From: JAMCUI01 sp964520615
GTDB lineage: Bacteria; Patescibacteriota; Microgenomatia; 2-02-FULL-39-11
DNA length: 20,086 nt
Reading direction: 5' to 3'
Assembly (NCBI GenBank): GCA_964520615.1
Contig: CAZFNL010000055.1
Location: 1-20,086, forward strand
Part shown: positions 7,734-14,352 of the stretch, in pieces
Numbering within the stretch: the first letter of the stretch is position 1
Layout of the letters: every line of letters starts with the position of its first letter
The notes under the pieces: model-generated
What the model saw: the letters and a program-made list of their open reading frames with translations, nothing else
What the model was told of the DNA's origin: nothing
Databases searched by the model: none
Made by a program: the position numbers and the translations under genes

Positions 7734-8498
7734 TTATTTTTTTAAGTTGCCGGCAATATACTTCAGTCTTGTGTCAATATGAAGAAGCGCATCTGAAAGG
7801 ATTTTCCTGTTGTTGTAGTCATGCAATATTTTTTCCAGGTGACTTTCGGGAAGACTCTGCAGTTCCTTTATTTTTGAAATGAGGAGAGGAATCACCCGGA
7901 CAATGTTGTCGACAATCGTAATGTCAGCTTTCCGGGCAGTGCGGGATAAAGGATTAAGATCCACGGTGATGACTTTTTTACCCATTTTTTTCAAAGCTTC
8001 TGTTCTATCACCATCTTCAAGGGGAACAAAGACGACATCAGCTTTTGCCTGTCCGAGGCTGTTTATCATTCTGCGGTTACTTTCAATTCCGGGAATTTTT
8101 CCCCCGTCAGGCAGTAGAATTTTTTTCGCGCCGTACTTTTTCAGATAATCAGCAATATTTTTCTCGCGTCTTTCTCCCTCATGAAATATGTTTACTTCAA
8201 TATGTGCTCCGAGAAGATTTGCCAGTTCGACATATTCTTTAGGGATAAGTATTGCCGTATTGCCGTTTACCGAAAGTATAGGGTGTCTTGCTAAAATAAG
8301 GAGTGCTGCTGCAGATTCAATTGCTTTTTTTGCAAAAGATTCATTTCTTTCGCCAATAAGATAATCAAAAGTTTCTCCCCGGCCGTGGGCTGTAAGTCCC
8401 TGAAGAGAAGTGATATTTCTTTTTACTCCTTCACTTAGAAGGTCACGGTAGTAAAGGGACAAAAATCGCGGGTGTGATCGTGGTGAACTCAATTTCAT
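7734..8498 (-). CDS. Archaeal-type 4-phosphopantoate-beta-alanine ligase (phosphopantothenate synthetase)
   Basis: A 254-residue protein showing the whole conserved plan of archaeal phosphopantothenate synthetase. HPRFLSLYYRDLLSEG (9-24) is followed by GLTAHGRGETFDYLIGE (34-50), AAALLILARHPILSVNGN (63-80), EVNIFHEGER (101-110), PLEDGDRTEAL (159-169) and DLNPLSRTARKADITIVDNI (180-199). It would ligate 4-phosphopantoate to beta-alanine with ATP, giving phosphopantothenate for coenzyme A. Most bacteria instead use PanC then pantothenate kinase. The gene lies 4 bases downstream of a pantoate kinase gene on the same strand, which makes the substrate and completes the archaeal two-step route. The motif agreement is strong; no residue I expect is missing. 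Confidence 0.9.
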   Translation of the reverse strand: MKLSSPRSHPRFLSLYYRDLLSEGVKRNITSLQGLTAHGRGETFDYLIGERNESFAKKAIESAAALLILARHPILSVNGNTAILIPKEYVELANLLGAHIEVNIFHEGERREKNIADYLKKYGAKKILLPDGGKIPGIESNRRMINSLGQAKADVVFVPLEDGDRTEALKKMGKKVITVDLNPLSRTARKADITIVDNIVRVIPLLISKIKELQSLPESHLEKILHDYNNRKILSDALLHIDTRLKYIAGNLKK

Positions 8499-8502
8499 AA
8501 CT

Positions 8503-9345
8503 TTATAAAGTTATATAATCATCTGAAATTTTCAACTTTTGCACTTCATAATTTGTGATTTTTGAAGGATCAATTGTGCTAACTACAGTTTGTCCTACCA
8601 TTGCCATAGTAGCATGACCGCCCTGTTGTCTAATTTTCCCAATAGTATCTGATACTATAGGGTATGATACAAGGCCGCTCTCCCGAGCATAAGAATAAGC
8701 GATATCAATAATATCCTCAAGGGATGGCTTTGTAATTTTATGAACAGTCTCTAAAGCTTTTTGGGCAGCATGATTTATCTTTACAGTTTTATACCTATTT
8801 TTTAGTATTGATTCTGTAGGCAACTTTTTTATAACCACGGCATAAATATTTCGCCCGATAAAAGGCATGGAAATTGCCCGGACAGGCAAACCCGCAGCGG
8901 ATTTTATGAGAAATCCTCCTGTAATCTGGGTTCCCACAGTTCCAAGACCGGTTTTATTTACTATCTCGGCGGTATGGGCAATTTCTGCTAATTTTTGGCC
9001 AGACTCCCCAAAACCGTACAAGTTATTTATGGCATATGCGACAGACAGCGCGCTTGCTCCGCTTATCCCAAATCCAAATCCAAGAGGCAGTGGAGAGGAG
9101 ATTTCTACTTTGACGTATTCCTTTGGTACTAGCGTATCTAAGACTGTTTGAACTGTGGGAAAGATAATTTTTTCCCCGTTAAAGACTATTGAGGTTTGTT
9201 GTGCGCGCTGAATTCGTACTTCTATCTTTTTATTGACTGTAAATCCTATTCCTACAGATCCTGTCCGGAGAGGGTCTTTATTGTATACCGCCCCGAACAT
9301 GAGGCTTATACTGGCAGGGCAAAAGGCTTCGGCAATTCTTTTCAT
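8503..9345 (-). CDS. Archaeal-type pantoate kinase (GHMP family)
   Basis: A 280-residue GHMP-fold kinase. The N-terminal AEAFCPASISLMFG and the phosphate loop PLPLGFGFGISGASAL (85-100) are characteristic, and the loop resembles archaeal pantoate kinase (GFGxSGA) rather than homoserine or mevalonate kinase. TAEIVNKTGLGTVGTQITGG (125-144) is another family block. A C-terminal GGHATMAMVGQTV matches the substrate-side motif. It would phosphorylate pantoate with ATP to 4-phosphopantoate, the substrate of the ligase encoded immediately downstream. The two genes form an operon. The start at 9345 lacks a clear Shine-Dalgarno. Function is assigned by motif and by the diagnostic neighbour; confidence is high for GHMP and good for pantoate kinase. 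Confidence 0.85.
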   Translation of the reverse strand: MKRIAEAFCPASISLMFGAVYNKDPLRTGSVGIGFTVNKKIEVRIQRAQQTSIVFNGEKIIFPTVQTVLDTLVPKEYVKVEISSPLPLGFGFGISGASALSVAYAINNLYGFGESGQKLAEIAHTAEIVNKTGLGTVGTQITGGFLIKSAAGLPVRAISMPFIGRNIYAVVIKKLPTESILKNRYKTVKINHAAQKALETVHKITKPSLEDIIDIAYSYARESGLVSYPIVSDTIGKIRQQGGHATMAMVGQTVVSTIDPSKITNYEVQKLKISDDYITL

Positions 9346-9382
9346 AGAGGTTTAGTCGCGGTTTATGTGTTTCCCATTCTTA

Positions 9383-9391
9383 TGTTAAAAT
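9383..9391 (+). promoter_or_regulatory. Extended -10 promoter element upstream of the glycosyltransferase
   Basis: TGTTAAAAT fits an extended -10 (TGn then TAAAAT) with start of transcription near 9398, about 29 bases before the ATG at 9427. The surrounding 12-mer TATGTTAAAATT (9381-9392) recurs exactly before dnaG at 10710-10721, which supports promoter function. No good -35 is seen. Confidence 0.45.
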
Positions 9392-9426
9392 TCATAAATA
9401 TCTCCCTATAAAATTTTGAGTGGAAA

Positions 9427-10698
9427 ATGAGGACTAAAGTTTTATTTGCGTTTTTCTTTCTTATCTGTGTTTTTCTTTTCCTCAGATTCTATCATATCGG
9501 ATTGTCCTTTAATTTCGGCGCAGACCAGGGTTTGGGTCTTCTGGAGGATTACAAGATCTATCAGACAAAAAAAATATCCCTCATCGGTGAAACGGGAAAT
9601 TCCTGGTCTTGGGGCGGCAGATATTTTTTCAACAGTTCACTATTAAGTTATATGATGATTCCCATATTATTGTTGTCTCATTGGGATCCGTTTGTCACGG
9701 CTTATTTCCTTATTTCTTTACAGCTTTTGGGACTGGTTGCAGTTTACCGGATACTGGCGGTAAATCAAAGGAGATTTATTACTGCCTTTATATTTGCCGT
9801 CCTTTATACTTTTTTTCCTCTAATGGTAGAACACGCGCGTTTCTTCTGGTCGCCTTCATTTCTCATACCTTTATCAACTGCAGTTCTAGCCATAAATTTA
9901 CTGATAGGTAAAAAAGGGAGTAAAAAGACAATTTTTTTCCTGGGATTTTTATGGGGAGTGGGGTTGCAAATACATTATTCATTTATACTGGCAATTGTTG
10001 TCAGTTTTGCATGGGTGTTTTCCAAAGTTAGGGTAAAAAAAGAAATTTTTATATTTGCTCTTTTTGGATTTATCATAGGTTTTTCACCAATAATTATTTT
10101 TGAGTTAAGACACGGTTTTTATAACCTAAATACCCTGTTACTGGTCTTGTCAGCAAATGCTTCAGGAGAGAGCGGGCAGACGATACATTTTAATTATCAT
10201 TACTTCTTAAGCCTTCTTCCGTTCGCTTTTTATTTGTTGGCGCTTATCATCGTAAAAATCACAAAGAGTTACAGGTGGGCGGGATTTGCTATAGTCACAA
10301 TTTTTATTTACTGTTCGCTTCTTTTAATATTGCCGACACCCACTCACGGTTTTACCATGGTGGAAGGGTGGAATTATAAAGGAGTAAGTAAAGCTGAGAA
10401 AATTATTGCGGATGAGAATAAGAAAGATTTCAATCTTGTAGATCTTCTGACGGGAGATACAAGGGCTATGGCTCTACGGTATCTGCTGACAGTTTCCGGA
10501 CATTCTCCACTTTCAGTTGAAGATTATAAAAACGCAAGTTATCTATATATCTATTCCCGCGTACCTATAGATAAAATTCTTGCCGGCAGCCTTTGGGAGA
10601 TAGATAGCGCCAGGCCGCTGAAGCTTGTGAAAAGCTGGTATATCCAAAACGGTATACAGCTTTATCTTTTAGGAAAATCCTCTTCGCCGACACGTTGA
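9427..10698 (+). CDS. Polytopic membrane glycosyltransferase, PMT/ArnT (GT39/GT83)-like
   Basis: A 423-residue integral membrane protein with about nine to ten hydrophobic segments between residues 5 and 310 and a soluble C-terminal part (about 315-423). The first external loop has FGADQG with Asp33, where GT-C enzymes carry a catalytic or metal-binding Asp. HARFFWSP (136-143) resembles the conserved segment of the PMT_2 family. Such enzymes move sugars from a polyprenyl-phosphate donor to proteins or lipids on the outer membrane face. It lies divergent from the pantoate kinase gene and 34 bases upstream of dnaG. The donor and acceptor cannot be told from sequence. The family call rests on topology and few motifs. 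Confidence 0.65.
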   Translation: MRTKVLFAFFFLICVFLFLRFYHIGLSFNFGADQGLGLLEDYKIYQTKKISLIGETGNSWSWGGRYFFNSSLLSYMMIPILLLSHWDPFVTAYFLISLQLLGLVAVYRILAVNQRRFITAFIFAVLYTFFPLMVEHARFFWSPSFLIPLSTAVLAINLLIGKKGSKKTIFFLGFLWGVGLQIHYSFILAIVVSFAWVFSKVRVKKEIFIFALFGFIIGFSPIIIFELRHGFYNLNTLLLVLSANASGESGQTIHFNYHYFLSLLPFAFYLLALIIVKITKSYRWAGFAIVTIFIYCSLLLILPTPTHGFTMVEGWNYKGVSKAEKIIADENKKDFNLVDLLTGDTRAMALRYLLTVSGHSPLSVEDYKNASYLYIYSRVPIDKILAGSLWEIDSARPLKLVKSWYIQNGIQLYLLGKSSSPTR

Positions 10699-10711
10699 GA
10701 TTTCTGCCGTA

Positions 10712-10720
10712 TGTTAAAAT
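10712..10720 (+). promoter_or_regulatory. Extended -10 promoter of dnaG
   Basis: TGTTAAAAT at 10712-10720 is an extended -10 element. TTGAGA at 10695-10700 is only 14 bases upstream, so a classical -35 is doubtful. The expected start of transcription (about 10727) is roughly six bases before the ATG at 10733, with no Shine-Dalgarno, implying a nearly leaderless mRNA. Confidence 0.5.
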
Positions 10721-10732
10721 TAGTGCGCATTT

Positions 10733-12526
10733 ATGACAGATGCAGAACAGATTAAGCAGAAGCTGGACATAGTAGATTTCCTGTCCGAGTATATACAGCT
10801 GAAGAAAGCGGGCCGGAATTTCAAAGCTCTTTGTCCTTTCCACAGCGAAAAGACGCCTTCTTTTGTCGTCTCACCCGAGAGGCAATCATGGCATTGTTTT
10901 GGAGCTTGCGGTGAAGGAGGAGATGCCATTTCCTTCCTGCAGAAATGGGAAGGAATTGAATTTGTCGAGGCGCTGAAGATATTGGCCCAGAGAACCGGAG
11001 TAAAACTGAGCAGCTATGCCCCGACTGAAACTTCAAGACTCAAGGAAAGGTTATACGAGATAAACCATCTGTCCGCTGAGTTTTTCCATTATCTATTGAC
11101 CGGGCACAAGATGGGAGAGAGGGCGCGGGAGTATCTGAAGGAAAGAGGCATAAAGGAAGCAATAGTGAAGACATTTCTTTTGGGATATGCACCCAACAGC
11201 TGGGATAGTCTTTTATCGTATCTATTGAAAAAAGGTTACAGCAAGGCAGATATCTATACCGCAGGCCTCACAGTACATACTGACCGCGGCAGTGAGTACG
11301 ACAGATTTCGCGGGAGGCTCATGTTTACGCTAAGGGACCACCGAGGAAACATTGTCGGGTTTGCCGGCAGGAAGCTGCCGCCGCAGTCTGAGAAGGAAGC
11401 CAAATATGTCAATACTCCCGAAACTCCGGTTTATATCAAAGGCAATATACTTTACGGTCTTGATGTGAACCGCGAGGCGATAAAAAAAGAAAAGAGTGCG
11501 GTGGTAGTAGAGGGTGAATTTGACCTTTTGTCTGCCTTTCAAAGTGGAGTAACAAACGTGGTGGCGATAAAAGGATCCGCGTTGACTGATGGACAGGTAC
11601 TTCTCCTCAAAAGATACGCTGAAAGCGTTGATCTGTCTCTTGATAGCGATATAGCTGGAAATGAAGCTGCCCGTCGCGGTATTGAGGTGGCTGAGAATGC
11701 CGGCTTGACTGTAAAAATTGTCCGGTTGCCTTATGGTAAGGATCCGGCCGAGTGTATAGGGAAAGACCCGCATCTTTTTGCCAAAGCCATAAAATCTTCT
11801 ATCCCTGTTTATGACTTTGTGATAGAAAATGCTTTTGATAAATACGGCAGCCAGGGAGTGGTGGGTAAAAAGAAAATAGCTGAAGAGGTTATACCTTTTT
11901 TGTCAAAGATTGAAAACGCCATAGTCCTCTCACACTATATCAAGTATCTTTCCGAGAAGCTGGGAGTCAGCCAGGAGTCGGTGGAAATTGCCATAGGCCA
12001 GTTTGAGAGAAAAAAGAAAACTGCCAATATTCTTCCTGAAGAACAAAAAACGGGCACCGTAAGAGGGGTACTTCTTGAGGAGTATTTGCTGTCACTTGTA
12101 GTGCAAAGTCATGAGGTGGATAAGACTTTGGAAAAGTTACTTGAGTCATTGAGCTTTTCTGATTTTGACCAACCGCCTGTACGGAAAATTATAGAAGAGA
12201 TGAAAGCTTTTGTTTCCGCCCATAAGAAGTTTGATGTCAGGGATTTTGGTTCACGCCTTTCGGCGGAAATTTCTCCCACTTTTGATAAAGTGCTTATGGT
12301 TGACCGAGAAAATATACTCAAGGATGAGGAAAAGTTTGGGAAGGAATTGGCAATGGTGGTGCGGGAGGTAAAGAAGCAGTCGCTCAGAAGGGAAGTAAAT
12401 AATCTTTCGACTAAAATACGGCAGTTGGAAGAAAGCGGGGAATCTGATAAAATTAAGCCTTTGAATGAAAAATTGAGGGAACTGATAAAAGGGTTAAACC
12501 AAAGTGAAGCCGGTAGAGGTTTATGA
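10733..12526 (+). CDS. dnaG: DNA primase
   Basis: A 597-residue bacterial primase that lays down RNA primers at the replication fork. The N-terminal CHC2 zinc-binding domain (about 1-95) has C34-x2-H37 and C55-x3-C59 in WHCFGACGEGGD. The catalytic core contains the TOPRIM domain, with VVVEGEFDLLSAFQSG (the metal-binding Glu) and LSLDSDIAGNEAARRG (the DxD pair). The C-terminal third (about 430-597) is helical and charged and would hold the helicase-interaction domain. Length matches the usual 580-650 residues. It is followed 52 bases later by rpoD, the standard bacterial dnaG-rpoD pairing, although rpoD also has its own promoter. Confidence 0.97.
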   Translation: MTDAEQIKQKLDIVDFLSEYIQLKKAGRNFKALCPFHSEKTPSFVVSPERQSWHCFGACGEGGDAISFLQKWEGIEFVEALKILAQRTGVKLSSYAPTETSRLKERLYEINHLSAEFFHYLLTGHKMGERAREYLKERGIKEAIVKTFLLGYAPNSWDSLLSYLLKKGYSKADIYTAGLTVHTDRGSEYDRFRGRLMFTLRDHRGNIVGFAGRKLPPQSEKEAKYVNTPETPVYIKGNILYGLDVNREAIKKEKSAVVVEGEFDLLSAFQSGVTNVVAIKGSALTDGQVLLLKRYAESVDLSLDSDIAGNEAARRGIEVAENAGLTVKIVRLPYGKDPAECIGKDPHLFAKAIKSSIPVYDFVIENAFDKYGSQGVVGKKKIAEEVIPFLSKIENAIVLSHYIKYLSEKLGVSQESVEIAIGQFERKKKTANILPEEQKTGTVRGVLLEEYLLSLVVQSHEVDKTLEKLLESLSFSDFDQPPVRKIIEEMKAFVSAHKKFDVRDFGSRLSAEISPTFDKVLMVDRENILKDEEKFGKELAMVVREVKKQSLRREVNNLSTKIRQLEESGESDKIKPLNEKLRELIKGLNQSEAGRGL

Positions 12527-12536
12527 AAGGATAAAA

Positions 12537-12565
12537 TTGATAAGTCGGGCTGATGAATTTACAAT
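12537..12565 (+). promoter_or_regulatory. Promoter of rpoD
   Basis: TTGATA (12537-12542) and TACAAT (12560-12565) with an ideal 17-base spacer. Transcription would start near 12572, about seven bases before the ATG at 12579, and no Shine-Dalgarno is present. The mRNA would be nearly leaderless unless it is read through from dnaG. Confidence 0.6.
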
Positions 12566-12578
12566 ATAAACTATAGTT

Positions 12579-13670
12579 ATGACGAAAAACAAATCACCAA
12601 AAACAATCAAGGAACTGCTCAAGCAGGGTAAGGATAACGGCTTTGTCACACAGGAAGAGATCCTGACTCTTTATCCCAAACCCGAGGATCATCTGAAGGA
12701 GGTGGACGATCTTTATTCACAGCTTATAAAGTCTGGAGTTGACATATTTGAGACGCTTTCTGAGGAGGAAGAAAAGGAAGCCCAAAAGACAGTGACGGAG
12801 CTGGAAAAGGAACTGGAGTCGCTGGCAATTTTGCATGAGGGGGGAATTTCCGACCCAGTCAGGATGTACCTGAAGGAAATTGGTCGCATACCCCTTTTGA
12901 AATTTGAGGATGAGATAAACTTGGCCAAACACTACGAAAAAGGGGAAAGGTGGGCCAAACAAAAGCTGATTGAGTCAAATCTGAGATTGGTAGTTTCAAT
13001 CGCCAAGAAATATATCGGCCGGGGGCTTTCACTTCTTGATCTTATCCAGGAGGGAAACCAGGGTCTTATAAGGGCTGTAGAGAAATACGACTGGAGAAAG
13101 GGATACAAATTTTCTACCTATGCTACCTGGTGGATACGCCAGGCCATAACCCGTGCCATAGCAGACCAGGCGCGTACTATAAGGATTCCTGTACACATGG
13201 TGGAAACAATAAATAGATATTTGAAAATTTCCAGGAAACTGATGCAGGAGCTGGGCCGTGAGCCGGTGCCTGAAGAAGTGGCAGAAGCCATGGAAGTGGA
13301 TGTAGCAAAGATAAGGGAGATTATGAAAGTTTCCCAGGAGCCTACATCCCTGGCTACACCAGTGGGGGATGATGAAGATTCGCTTTTAGGTGATTTCATC
13401 CAGGATACTACCCAGCCCTCCCCTTATGATGCTGCCTCGCGGGAACTTCTGAAGGAGCACCTTGATGAGGTTTTGCATACACTTTCCGACCGGGAAAAAA
13501 GAGTCCTTATACTGCGTTTTGGACTTGAGGACGGCAGGCCCCGGACGCTTGAGGAAGTAGGAGTTGAGTTTGGCGTCACACGTGAAAGGATAAGACAGAT
13601 AGAAGCAAAGGCCCTTCGGAAACTGCGTCACCCCTCAAGAAGCAAGAAACTGAAGGATTATCTGGAGTAA
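12579..13670 (+). CDS. rpoD: RNA polymerase primary sigma factor (sigma-70)
   Basis: A 363-residue primary sigma factor. Region 1.2 starts near residue 90 (DPVRMYLKEIGRIPLL). Region 2 carries NLRLVVSIAKKYIGRGLSLL, DLIQEGNQGLIRAVEKYDW and FSTYATWWIRQAITRAIADQ, which binds the -10 element and core polymerase. Region 3 includes RIPVHMVETINRYLKISRKL. Region 4 ends with LSDREKRVLILRFGLEDG and TLEEVGVEFGVTRERIRQIE, the -35-binding helix-turn-helix. The N-terminal 85 residues are acidic and hold only a reduced region 1.1. The protein is short relative to E. coli RpoD and lacks the large non-conserved insert, as in many bacteria. It is the window's strongest evidence for a bacterial host. Confidence 0.97.
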   Translation: MTKNKSPKTIKELLKQGKDNGFVTQEEILTLYPKPEDHLKEVDDLYSQLIKSGVDIFETLSEEEEKEAQKTVTELEKELESLAILHEGGISDPVRMYLKEIGRIPLLKFEDEINLAKHYEKGERWAKQKLIESNLRLVVSIAKKYIGRGLSLLDLIQEGNQGLIRAVEKYDWRKGYKFSTYATWWIRQAITRAIADQARTIRIPVHMVETINRYLKISRKLMQELGREPVPEEVAEAMEVDVAKIREIMKVSQEPTSLATPVGDDEDSLLGDFIQDTTQPSPYDAASRELLKEHLDEVLHTLSDREKRVLILRFGLEDGRPRTLEEVGVEFGVTRERIRQIEAKALRKLRHPSRSKKLKDYLE

Positions 13671-13698
13671 TTATTAAATGTGAAAATCCTTACCGCTA

Positions 13699-13727
13699 TT
13701 GTCAAATCAGCTAAAACAAGATAAAAT
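13699..13727 (+). promoter_or_regulatory. Promoter facing the tRNA-Asn locus
   Basis: TTGTCA (13699-13704) and TAAAAT (13722-13727) with a 17-base spacer. Transcription would begin near 13734 and run into the 5' tRNA fragment at 13791. This was probably the original tRNA-Asn promoter, now 384 bases from the intact tRNA. Confidence 0.55.
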
Positions 13728-13786
13728 TATTCACCAACGGTTGGGTAATTGTCCATTATCAATTATCCATTGTTCGTTGAAAACTA

Positions 13787-13812
13787 ATATTCCCCTGTAG
13801 CTCAACGGTAGA
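13787..13812 (+). repeat. 26-bp direct repeat, copy 1: truncated 5' end of tRNA-Asn
   Basis: Bases 13791-13812 repeat exactly the first 22 bases of the tRNA-Asn gene (acceptor 5' strand, D stem and D loop), preceded by a shared ATAT. Identity stops at 13812, where a GC-rich palindrome starts. The anticodon and 3' half are absent, so this copy cannot make a tRNA. Confidence 0.9.
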
Positions 13813-13832
13813 CCTGCCTGCCGGTAGGCGGG
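13813..13832. repeat. GC-rich palindrome abutting the tRNA fragment
   Basis: CCTGCCTGCC (13813-13822) faces GGTAGGCGGG (13823-13832), an inverted repeat with 8 of 10 positions Watson-Crick and the other two G-T, so all ten could pair in RNA. It begins at the first base after the duplicated tRNA sequence and resembles REP-like palindromes of Patescibacteria. It differs sharply from the AT-rich DNA on both sides. Confidence 0.6.
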
Positions 13833-13858
13833 GCGGCGTCAAATTTTTTATAATTAAA

Positions 13859-14101
13859 ATGATGAAATATTTCTTTTATCTTATTAAGAGTCTTAAAGAT
13901 GATAGTTTATATAAGGGCATAACTAATAATAAGTAACGAAGATTAAGAGAGCATAACTTAGGTAAAAATCCATCAACAAAAAATAAAGGCCCGTATGTTT
14001 TAGTTTATTTTGAGGAATGCGATAGTAGGATTGAGGCCAGAAAGAGAGAAAAGTATTATAAATCAGGTATTGGTAGAGAAAAACTAAAAGATATAATTTA
14101 A
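13859..14101 (+). pseudogene. GIY-YIG endonuclease gene with one in-frame TAA
   Basis: Reading from ATG 13859 (or 13862) gives 25 residues, KYFFYLIKSLKDDSLYKGIT then NNK, before a TAA at 13934-13936. The same frame then continues for 54 residues: RRLREHNLGK, a GPYVLVYFEE block, EARKREKYYKSG and GREKLKDII, to a TAA at 14099. Together this is a full-length (about 80 residues) single-domain GIY-YIG nuclease of the small UvrC/Slx1-like group. It has the GIY-equivalent FYLIKS, the YIG-equivalent YKG, the Arg in RRL and the Glu in the EARKRE segment. The stop falls where relatives usually have Glu (DLERRL), so a single GAA-to-TAA change explains it. No frameshift is seen. It lies between two copies of the tRNA-Asn 5' end. 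Confidence 0.8.
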
Positions 14102-14106
14102 AAAAT

Positions 14107-14132
14107 ATATTCCCCTGTAGCTCAACGGTAGA
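14107..14132 (+). repeat. 26-bp direct repeat, copy 2: 5' end of the intact tRNA-Asn
   Basis: Identical to 13787-13812, exactly 320 bases further on. This copy continues into a complete tRNA. The repeats bracket 294 bases of inserted sequence (13813-14106). Confidence 0.9.
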
Positions 14133-14185
14133 GCGGCTTCCTGTTAAGAAGAAGGTTCGTGGTTCGAATCCACGCGGGGGAGCCA
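14111..14185 (+). tRNA. tRNA-Asn (GTT)
   Basis: A complete cloverleaf. The acceptor TCCCCTG (14111-14117) pairs with CGGGGGA (14175-14181) with one G-T pair, discriminator G at 14182, and encoded CCA at 14183-14185. The D stem is GCTC/GAGC. The anticodon stem GCTTC/GAAGA has one mismatch at its outer end, and its loop CTGTTAA gives anticodon GTT. The T stem CGTGG/CCACG encloses TTCGAAT. All expected conserved bases are present. Confidence 0.96.
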
Positions 14186-14187
14186 TG

Positions 14188-14207
14188 AAGAAGATGGCTT
14201 CTTTTTT
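14188..14207 (+). terminator. Possible intrinsic terminator after tRNA-Asn
   Basis: AAGAAG (14188-14193), loop ATGG, CTTCTT (14198-14203) and then TTTT to 14207. The stem is short and AT-rich but is immediately followed by a T-run, three bases after the tRNA CCA. It could end the tRNA transcript. Confidence 0.45.
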
Positions 14208-14226
14208 GGTTGAGAAATACGGTAAA

Positions 14227-14352
14227 ATGTCCGGCGATAAAAAAATACACATTGCTTTGACTCTTTCAAAAACAGTAAGACTTGTAAGACAGGCAGGAAA
14301 AGTGGCTACCGGAGGAGATAAGTATGGAGACCGATCAAGCCGAACTGCTTAA
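14227..14352 (+). CDS. Short ORF upstream of and overlapping the nucleotidyltransferase gene
   Basis: A 41-residue frame from ATG 14227; the same frame is open back to ATG 14185, giving 55 residues, but that start lies on the tRNA CCA. It reads SGDKKIHIALTLSKTVRLVR then QAGKVATGG. It resembles, from memory, the LSxxxRxIAxAGI segment of small proteins encoded before AbiEii-like nucleotidyltransferases. It overlaps the next gene by 29 bases and includes the GGAGGA ribosome site for it, so translation may be coupled. It may be a complete small partner or a remnant cut by the tRNA locus. Confidence 0.4.
   Translation: MSGDKKIHIALTLSKTVRLVRQAGKVATGGDKYGDRSSRTA

Noticed and set aside
11330..11773. 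147-residue - strand frame within dnaG
   Set aside because: It lies entirely antisense to the conserved TOPRIM-coding region and shows no domain.
13741..13790. TTGTCCATTATCAATTATCCATTGTTC as CRISPR-like repeats
   Set aside because: The units (CCATTATC, ATCCATTG) are short, adjacent and without unique spacers; it is simple AT-rich near-repeat DNA.
13859..14101. Alternative genetic code to explain the stop in the GIY-YIG gene
   Set aside because: The stop is TAA, and both TAA and TGA end several complete genes here (for example TGA for dnaG and the D12 methylase), so recoding is not supported.
13791..14185. Group I intron in tRNA-Asn with a homing endonuclease
   Set aside because: The downstream tRNA is complete without splicing and the break is in the D loop with duplication of the 5' half, which is not the arrangement of an intron.
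13923..14252. 109-residue - strand frame containing APPRGFEPRTFFL
   Set aside because: It is the antisense of the tRNA-Asn gene and of the GIY-YIG frame; the PRGFEP string is a well-known false ORF produced by tRNA genes.
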